From NCBI RefSeq assembly GCF_002102395.1, contig NZ_LQPZ01000047.1, forward strand, positions 26,196-90,195: 64,000 nt of DNA. The letters run 5' to 3'. This document shows positions 59,349 to 64,000 of the stretch, piece by piece. The translations under genes were made by a program, and so were the position numbers. Within the stretch, counting starts at the first letter, position 1. Each line of letters starts with the position of its first letter. The notes under the pieces are model-generated. The model ran no database searches, was not told the DNA's origin, and saw nothing but the letters and a program-made list of their open reading frames with translations. This stretch comes from Mycolicibacillus trivialis. Lineage in GTDB: Bacteria > Actinomycetota > Actinomycetes > Mycobacteriales > Mycobacteriaceae.

Positions 59349-60383
59349 ATGAACAGGCCTGTGCTGACAAGGATTCTCGCTGCCGTCGCGGCAACGGTTC
59401 TCACCGTCGGGCTGACGTCATGCTCGTCTGGTGACGGCACCTCCGACGACACGGCCCGGCTGACCGTCTACTCCGGTCAGCACGAGGAGTTGGCCAACGC
59501 GCTGGCCGAACGCTTCGAAGCCGAGACGGGGATCGGCGTCGACATCCGCGCGGGCAAGGACGCCGAGATGGTCGGACAGATCATCGAGGAGGGGCAACGC
59601 TCCAACGCCGATGTCGTGTTGACCGAGGAGCCCGGCCCGATCGGTGACCTGGACGCCCGGGGCCTGCTCGCTGCCGTGCCCACCGAGGTGCTGGCCGTAC
59701 CGGACCAGCGGTTCGTCCCGTCCACCGGAAACTGGTTGCCGTGGGCGGCCCGCTCCCGGGTGTTCTTCTACAACCCGGACCTGATCGCCGAAGACGAATT
59801 GCCCAAGAGCATCCTGGATCTCGCCGACCCGCAGTGGAAGGGACGATTCGCCTACGCGCCGTCGGGTGCGTTCAAATCCACCACCGCCTACCTGATCAAC
59901 ACCATCGGCGCCGACGCCACCCTGGACTGGCTGAAAGCGGTGAAGGACAACGGGATCAACGAGCAGAAGAACGGCAAGGTGCGTGACAGTGTCGAGGCCG
60001 GTCAGCATGCGTTCGGGCTGAGCAACCACTACTACTGGTACATCCTGGCGCGGGACCGCGGCGGAGAGCAGAACCTGACCTCCCGGGTGTTCTTCCTCAA
60101 CAGCGACGACGCCGGCGCGTTGATGCTCGCCTCCGGCGCCGGCGTCGTGGCCTCGAGCCGACACCAGGAGCAGGCCCAGCAGTTCCTGCGGTGGTTGGCC
60201 TCACCGGATGGCGGACAGCAGGTCGTCGCCCAGCGCAGCCCGCAGTTCCCCCTCACCCCGGGAGTAAGCAGTGACTACGGGCTGCCGTCGATCGATGACC
60301 TGACGTTCCCGCAGTTCGATCAGGCCTCCCTGGAGAACGTCGATGAGGCCAACGCCTTGTTGATGCAGAGCGGAATCATCTGA
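59349..60383 (+). CDS. Ferric iron-binding lipoprotein (FbpA type)
   Basis: This 344-residue periplasmic-binding-protein-like lipoprotein has a signal peptide (MNRPVLTRILAAVAATVLTV) and the lipobox GLTSC. The mature protein has LTVYSGQHEELANALAERFE, VLTEEPGPIGDLDARGLL, AYAPSGAFKSTTAYLI and the paired tyrosines LSNHYYWYIL that bind Fe(III) in FbpA/HitA proteins. The start follows AGGAG. It is the second gene of the IdeR-box operon. Confidence 0.92.
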   Translation: MNRPVLTRILAAVAATVLTVGLTSCSSGDGTSDDTARLTVYSGQHEELANALAERFEAETGIGVDIRAGKDAEMVGQIIEEGQRSNADVVLTEEPGPIGDLDARGLLAAVPTEVLAVPDQRFVPSTGNWLPWAARSRVFFYNPDLIAEDELPKSILDLADPQWKGRFAYAPSGAFKSTTAYLINTIGADATLDWLKAVKDNGINEQKNGKVRDSVEAGQHAFGLSNHYYWYILARDRGGEQNLTSRVFFLNSDDAGALMLASGAGVVASSRHQEQAQQFLRWLASPDGGQQVVAQRSPQFPLTPGVSSDYGLPSIDDLTFPQFDQASLENVDEANALLMQSGII

Positions 60384-60412
60384 TCGCCGCAACCCCGAAC
60401 CGGGCCGGCGCC

Positions 60413-62023
60413 GTGCAGATGAATGATCCGGTGCCGAGCGCCGCCGGGTTCGACGTCGCGGTGCCGCGGCGGGGCCGGCCGGGACACGCTCCGGTCACGT
60501 TGGCCGTGCTGGGGTTGCTGATCGCGGCCGCGGCGGTCTCACCGGCCGCCTACCTGCTGTTGCGTGCCGGATTCAGCATTCCGCTGCTGCGTAGCCAACT
60601 GGCGGCGCCCACCACTGTGCCGCTGATCGTGAACACGCTGTGGTTGTTGGTGCTCGTGTGTGGATTCACCGCGGTTCTGGGTGTCGGGTTGGCGGTGCTC
60701 ATCGCGCGCACGACGCTGCCGTTGCCGCGGATGTGGACCGTGGTGTTCACGCTGCCGTTGGGGGTGCCGACCTTCGTGGGATCGTATGCCTGGGTGGCGT
60801 TCTTCTACGAATACTTTCCGCGATCGGAGCTCATCTTCGGGCTGCGCGGGGCCGCGGCGGTGTTGACGCTGACCCTGTTCCCGTACGTCTTCTTGCCGGT
60901 GCTCACCGCGTTGCGCCGGCTGGACCCGGCGCAGGAAGAGGCTGCGCGGGCGCTCGGGCGCGGCCCGGTGGCCGCATTCGTTCGCGTCACGCTGCCGCAG
61001 TTGCGCCCGGCGATAGCGACCGGACTGCTGATCATCGGCTTGCACGTCCTGGCCGAGTTCGGAGCGGTGGAGATGCTCAACTACTCGACCCTCACCACCG
61101 CGATCGTGCAGCGGGCCACCGTGTTGGGCATGCCCGAGTCCGCACGTGCGCTGGCCGTGGTGCTGGCCGGCGGCGCGATCGTTCTGCTTCTGCTCGACCG
61201 GCTGCTACGCGGCCGTCGGTATCCGCTGCGCAGCGGACGGGGCGCGGCCCGCCCGCCGCTGCGTTGGCGGCTGGGCCCGAGCACACCGCTGGTCGTCGCC
61301 GGCTGCTCGACGGTAGCCGTTGCCGCCCTGGCGATTCCGCTGTGGGTCACGGCAGGCGGGTTGGTCCGGCGGGCCGGCGGCGCTGGGGGAGCGCCGGACT
61401 GGGCGGGGCTGGCCGCGGCGACCGCGAACACCGCGCGGTGGGCGGGCGCGGCAGCGCTGGTGGCGACGGCGGTAGCGCTGCCGGTCACCGTGCTCGCGGT
61501 GCGCTATCCGGGACGGCTGTCGTCGGCCATCGAACGAGCGACCTGGATCGCTCATGCGCTGCCCGGTGTGATCATGGCGCTGGCGCTGGTCTACCTCGCG
61601 GTGCGCTGGGCCTATCCGCTCTACCAAACCAGCGTATTGCTGGTCGCCGGTTATGTGGTGATGTTCCTGCCGCTGGCGATCGGCTCGCAGCAGGTGGGGA
61701 TCGCCCAGGCGTCGCCGCAACTCGAAGAGATGTCGCGATCACTGGGGAAGGGGCCGGTGCGGACCTTCACCCGGATCACCGCGCCGCTGGCCCTGCCCGC
61801 GATCGGTGTCGGCGCGCTCCTGGTCGGCCTGGATGGCGGAAAGGAACTGACGACGACGTTGCTGCTGCGCCCGACCGGTGAGCACTCGCTGGCCACCGCG
61901 TTGTGGTCGACTACCGAGGGCGAGGTGCTGGACTTCACCGCGGCGGCCCCGTACGGGTTGGTGTTGTTGGTCATCGGTGCCGTCCCCGCCGCGTTGCTGG
62001 CCCGGGCGACGCTGCGCCGATAG
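60413..62023 (+). CDS. Ferric iron ABC transporter permease (fused FbpB type)
   Basis: This 536-residue permease consists of two homologous halves. Each carries an EAA loop: EEAARALGRGPVAAFVRVTL (about residue 180) and EEMSRSLGKGPVRTFTRITA (about residue 440). About 12 hydrophobic helices are visible. This double permease is characteristic of FbpB/HitB ferric iron importers. It begins at GTG 60413 or ATG 60419 and lies 29 bases after the binding-protein gene. Mycobacteria mainly use mycobactin and IrtAB, so a complete Fbp-type system is an interesting supplement. Confidence 0.93.
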   Translation: MQMNDPVPSAAGFDVAVPRRGRPGHAPVTLAVLGLLIAAAAVSPAAYLLLRAGFSIPLLRSQLAAPTTVPLIVNTLWLLVLVCGFTAVLGVGLAVLIARTTLPLPRMWTVVFTLPLGVPTFVGSYAWVAFFYEYFPRSELIFGLRGAAAVLTLTLFPYVFLPVLTALRRLDPAQEEAARALGRGPVAAFVRVTLPQLRPAIATGLLIIGLHVLAEFGAVEMLNYSTLTTAIVQRATVLGMPESARALAVVLAGGAIVLLLLDRLLRGRRYPLRSGRGAARPPLRWRLGPSTPLVVAGCSTVAVAALAIPLWVTAGGLVRRAGGAGGAPDWAGLAAATANTARWAGAAALVATAVALPVTVLAVRYPGRLSSAIERATWIAHALPGVIMALALVYLAVRWAYPLYQTSVLLVAGYVVMFLPLAIGSQQVGIAQASPQLEEMSRSLGKGPVRTFTRITAPLALPAIGVGALLVGLDGGKELTTTLLLRPTGEHSLATALWSTTEGEVLDFTAAAPYGLVLLVIGAVPAALLARATLRR

Positions 62024-62064
62024 GTCGGCGCGGCCGAGATCTGCCCCGGTCGGGTGAGCCCGGC

Positions 62065-62070
62065 TAAAAT
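62065..62070 (+). promoter_or_regulatory. Possible -10 for the diiron-type hydrolase gene
   Basis: TAAAAT lies about 135 bases before the ATG at 62205. No convincing -35 is present. The leader contains GC-rich inverted sequences that could fold. Confidence 0.3.
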
Positions 62071-62204
62071 CGTGGGCAGAGGGGAGCTCGCGAGGCGCCC
62101 GCATCGCCGAGGGGCGCCGGCGACGGCGGTTTCACCCCGCCGCCCCTGTCACGACGGCGCGTATGGAGCGTCTCGGTCACTCTCGGCGGCGACAGGAGGT
62201 CGAG

Positions 62205-63074
62205 ATGAGCGACAACAACACCCCGGCCCGGAGGCATCCGCACGTTCCGCTGAAGGCCCGGCGGGTCAAATTCACCTTTCCCAGCGGCACCAAACGACAG
62301 CACTTCGTCGACGACGACCTGGTGATGAGTCATTTCGTCGCGGTCTTGTCGGCGGTCTTCCCAGAAGGGGAGGACTTCTTCATCCGTTCGGTGCGCAACT
62401 ACAACGACCAGATCACCGACCCACGTCTGCAGCAGGAGGTCAAGGGCTTCATCGGTCAGGAGTCGTCGCACAAGGCGCAGCACCGCATGCTCAACGATCG
62501 GCTGCAGGCGATGGGCTACCCGACCGACAAGATCGACCGACACGTCAAACGACTGCTCGACCGCGTGGACCGGGTCTTCTCGCCGGAGATGCGGTTGGCG
62601 GCCACCTCGGCGTTGGAGCACTACACCGCGTCGTTCGCCGAGATCTTGCTCAACGACGACGAGTTGCTGTCGCTGCTGGACGGCTCCGATGTGCGGTCGA
62701 TCCTGCTGTGGCATGCCTTTGAAGAGGCCGAGCACAAAGCGGTGGCGTTCGACGTCTACCGGGCGGTCGGCGGAAGCGAGCGCAACCGGGTCCGGGCCAT
62801 GCGGATCGCCACCACGATTTTCGTGTTGGAGATGTTCCTCCAGACGGTCCGGTCGTTGGTGCGTGATCCGGCTTCCTACAACCCGATTCGTCTGCTGCGC
62901 AGCCTCAACGAGTTCCGCAAGTCACCGCTGTTCAGCCGGGAGGCGTTGCGCCGCTACGCGTCGTACACGACGAAGGGTTTCCACCCCGACGACTGGGACA
63001 GTGGTCCGACTCTGGAGCACTGGTCCAACCAGCTCCAGGACGCCAGCGGCAACCCGATGTACGCCACGAACTAG
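62205..63074 (+). CDS. Metal-dependent hydrolase-like protein (PF10118-type, ferritin-like)
   Basis: This 289-residue helical protein has two ExxH motifs and extra carboxylates arranged as in diiron four-helix bundles: FPEGEDFFIRSVRNY, FIGQESSHKAQHRM, LEHYTASFAEILL and WHAFEEAEHKAVAFDVYRAV. The family is annotated as predicted metal-dependent hydrolase; members are common in mycobacteria and the reaction is unknown. The ATG at 62205 follows AGGAGG. It is a single gene between the iron transporter and a convergent FKBP gene; proximity to iron uptake may be coincidental. Confidence 0.88.
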   Translation: MSDNNTPARRHPHVPLKARRVKFTFPSGTKRQHFVDDDLVMSHFVAVLSAVFPEGEDFFIRSVRNYNDQITDPRLQQEVKGFIGQESSHKAQHRMLNDRLQAMGYPTDKIDRHVKRLLDRVDRVFSPEMRLAATSALEHYTASFAEILLNDDELLSLLDGSDVRSILLWHAFEEAEHKAVAFDVYRAVGGSERNRVRAMRIATTIFVLEMFLQTVRSLVRDPASYNPIRLLRSLNEFRKSPLFSREALRRYASYTTKGFHPDDWDSGPTLEHWSNQLQDASGNPMYATN

Positions 63075-63095
63075 CGGGCTGCCGCCGGGTCGGGG

Positions 63096-63722
63096 TCAGG
63101 CGGACGCGTCGAGGATCTTGATCGCGAAGATCAGGGTATCACCGGGCGCGATGTCGGCACGCGGTTCACCGTTCGGGTAACCGTCGTCGGGCACCATCGC
63201 CACGGCGACCGACGAACCGACCGTCTGCCCGGCGATGGCCTTCTGGAAGCCCGGGACGACGCGGTCGAGTGGGAACTCCACCGGCTCGCCCCGTTCGTAG
63301 CTGCTGTCGAACACGTTGCCGTCACGGCCGTTGACCCCCATGTAGCAGACCGACACGGTCGCGGTGTCGGCCACGACGGGGCCGTCGCCGGGCTCCAGGG
63401 TCTCCACCTGGGTCTCGGTCACGCTGAACGGCGCCTCGACCGTGACCACCGGTGCCGCGGTGTCGGTGGAGCCGGTGACCGCGACGGAACCGGTCGCCCC
63501 GGAGAGGGTCCACTGCGGGGTGGCGTCGCCGACCGGTGCGGCGGTCGGGCACGATGCCGCCGCGGCCGGGGCCTGGGTGGTCGACGACGACACCGCGTCG
63601 CTGATCGACGGTGACGGCGATGCCGACGTGTCGCTGTCGGATCCGCACCCGGTGAGTGCAACGGCCAGCGAGGTGGTTCCGATGGCGAGCGTGATCAGGG
63701 AAGGCATCCGAGAAGTTTTCAC
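63096..63722 (-). CDS. FKBP-type peptidyl-prolyl isomerase lipoprotein
   Basis: This exported lipoprotein of about 208 residues has a signal peptide (VKTSRMPSLITLAIGTTSLA) with the lipobox VALTGC, a Ser/Thr-rich linker (about 30-50) and a C-terminal FKBP domain: VSVCYMGVNGRDGNVFDSSY, FPLDRVVPGFQKAIAGQTVG, VPDDGYPNGEPRADIAPGDT and LIFAIKILD. It would assist folding of secreted proteins at the cell surface. I chose GTG 63722, which gives a basic N-region; ATG 63707 and longer starts are possible. It diverges from the hrpA-like fragment. Confidence 0.88.
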   Translation of the reverse strand: MKTSRMPSLITLAIGTTSLAVALTGCGSDSDTSASPSPSISDAVSSSTTQAPAAAASCPTAAPVGDATPQWTLSGATGSVAVTGSTDTAAPVVTVEAPFSVTETQVETLEPGDGPVVADTATVSVCYMGVNGRDGNVFDSSYERGEPVEFPLDRVVPGFQKAIAGQTVGSSVAVAMVPDDGYPNGEPRADIAPGDTLIFAIKILDASA

Positions 63723-63839
63723 GCCCGCCACGCTACAGCCATCATCTGGTGCTGGTGTTCCGCCCTGCCGGCGCCGGTCGGGGTCGCGCGGAGTGTCCGA
63801 ACCGTCGGAGGTACCGGGCGGCAGAGCCACGGCGACCTT

Positions 63840-63845
63840 TATCCT
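63840..63845 (+). promoter_or_regulatory. -10 hexamer before the hrpA-like fragment
   Basis: TATCCT is followed by seven bases and the GTG at 63853, the same leaderless layout as elsewhere in the window, which suggests that the start is authentic. Confidence 0.4.
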
Positions 63846-63852
63846 TCACGGC

Positions 63853-63996
63853 GTGGCCGAAGCGTCCATCACCGCGTTGCGCGGGCGACTCGACGGGTTG
63901 ACCACCCGCGACGCTGTCCGTTTAGCCTCGATCCACGGACGAATTGGCTGGTCGTCGGGTGTCGTGACGAGGAAAGTGCCCTCTGAGCTGCGATGA
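63853..63996 (+). pseudogene. Cut-off 5' end of an HrpA-type helicase gene (47 codons)
   Basis: The frame from GTG 63853 reads VAEASITALRGRLDGLTTRD and then AVRL. This resembles the N-terminus of HrpA helicases as I remember it (ALxxRLDxLTxRDxxRL). After about residue 24 (near 63922) the similarity stops, the sequence becomes less GC-rich and a stop follows at 63994. The likely explanation is that a mobile element or rearrangement interrupts hrpA and its end begins near 63920. A short unrelated protein is the alternative. Confidence 0.4.
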
Positions 63997-64000
63997 TGAG

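Overview
The window (about 70% GC by eye, no tRNA, rRNA or CRISPR array seen) is a chromosomal segment of a mycobacterium. The evidence is a proteasome and pupylation locus (prcA, pafA, pafB, pafC), helY, sigC, two PPE proteins, lipT, pncA, rbpA and an lnt-ppm1 pair. Gene order follows the M. tuberculosis block Rv2109c to Rv2037c in reverse (locus numbers and homologues are from memory, not searched). lnt and ppm1 are separate genes here, unlike the fused Rv2051c. I cannot name the species; a non-tuberculosis member of Mycobacteriaceae is the safest statement.

Layout. 1-614: end of prcA. 615-2376: a small variable island with a 15-bp inverted repeat, two tandem paralogous membrane-anchored proteins on the minus strand, and a control region with a hairpin and a palindrome. 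2377-9747: pafA, pafB, pafC, tatA, tatC, helY. 9803-13915: a DUF4333 membrane protein, a 5'-3' exonuclease, a PepE-like peptidase, a PPOX/F420 reductase and an SDR. 13912-16570: cobL, cobM, cobK. 16560-17866 (minus): sigC behind a zinc-finger membrane anti-sigma candidate. 18004-19668: PPE-PPW protein. 19698-22150 (minus): urease ureA, ureB, ureC without accessory genes. 22332-25549 (minus): cobG, cobH, cobIJ. 25686-30100: two LuxR-family regulators, a SnoaL-like protein and a possible small protein. 30303-33899: cobN. 34004-35862: a Baeyer-Villiger-type monooxygenase and a small PPOX protein. 35869-42689: dienelactone hydrolase, FxsA, amidohydrolase, lnt, ppm1, rbpA and a small zinc-knuckle protein. 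42707-47977: lppI-like lipoprotein, lipT, RDD protein, DUF2784 protein, MBL-fold hydrolase and a pncA gene fused to an Rv2042c-like domain. 47978-53802: HTH-TOBE protein, a four-gene sugar ABC transporter and a patatin-like lipase. 53919-54605: STAS protein, a 37-codon ORF and a strong intrinsic terminator. 54866-56527: second PPE-PPW protein. 56532-62023: FadD-type ligase and a three-gene ferric-iron ABC transporter behind an IdeR-like box. 62205-63996: diiron-type hydrolase, FKBP lipoprotein and what looks like the cut-off start of hrpA.

How the genes work together. PafA attaches Pup to proteins destined for the proteasome that contains PrcA; PafB and PafC form a DNA-damage-responsive activator. 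TatA and TatC are core Tat export components, and at least one likely Tat lipoprotein (the sugar-binding protein at 48451) is in the window. Seven cob genes cover much of the aerobic corrin pathway (methylations, CobG oxidation, CobH rearrangement, CobK reduction, CobL, CobN cobalt insertion). Lnt and Ppm1 serve lipoprotein acylation and polyprenol-phosphate-mannose synthesis.

A pattern runs through the window: at least fifteen genes have a TANNNT -10 hexamer 5-8 bases before an ATG or GTG, the signature of leaderless transcription. I used it to choose several starts. Compared with the remembered M. tuberculosis order, blaC, pks12, mazEF7 and the Rv2055c-Rv2060 group are absent at their usual places, and the urease, PPE, LuxR, monooxygenase and tandem-paralogue genes occupy other junctions.
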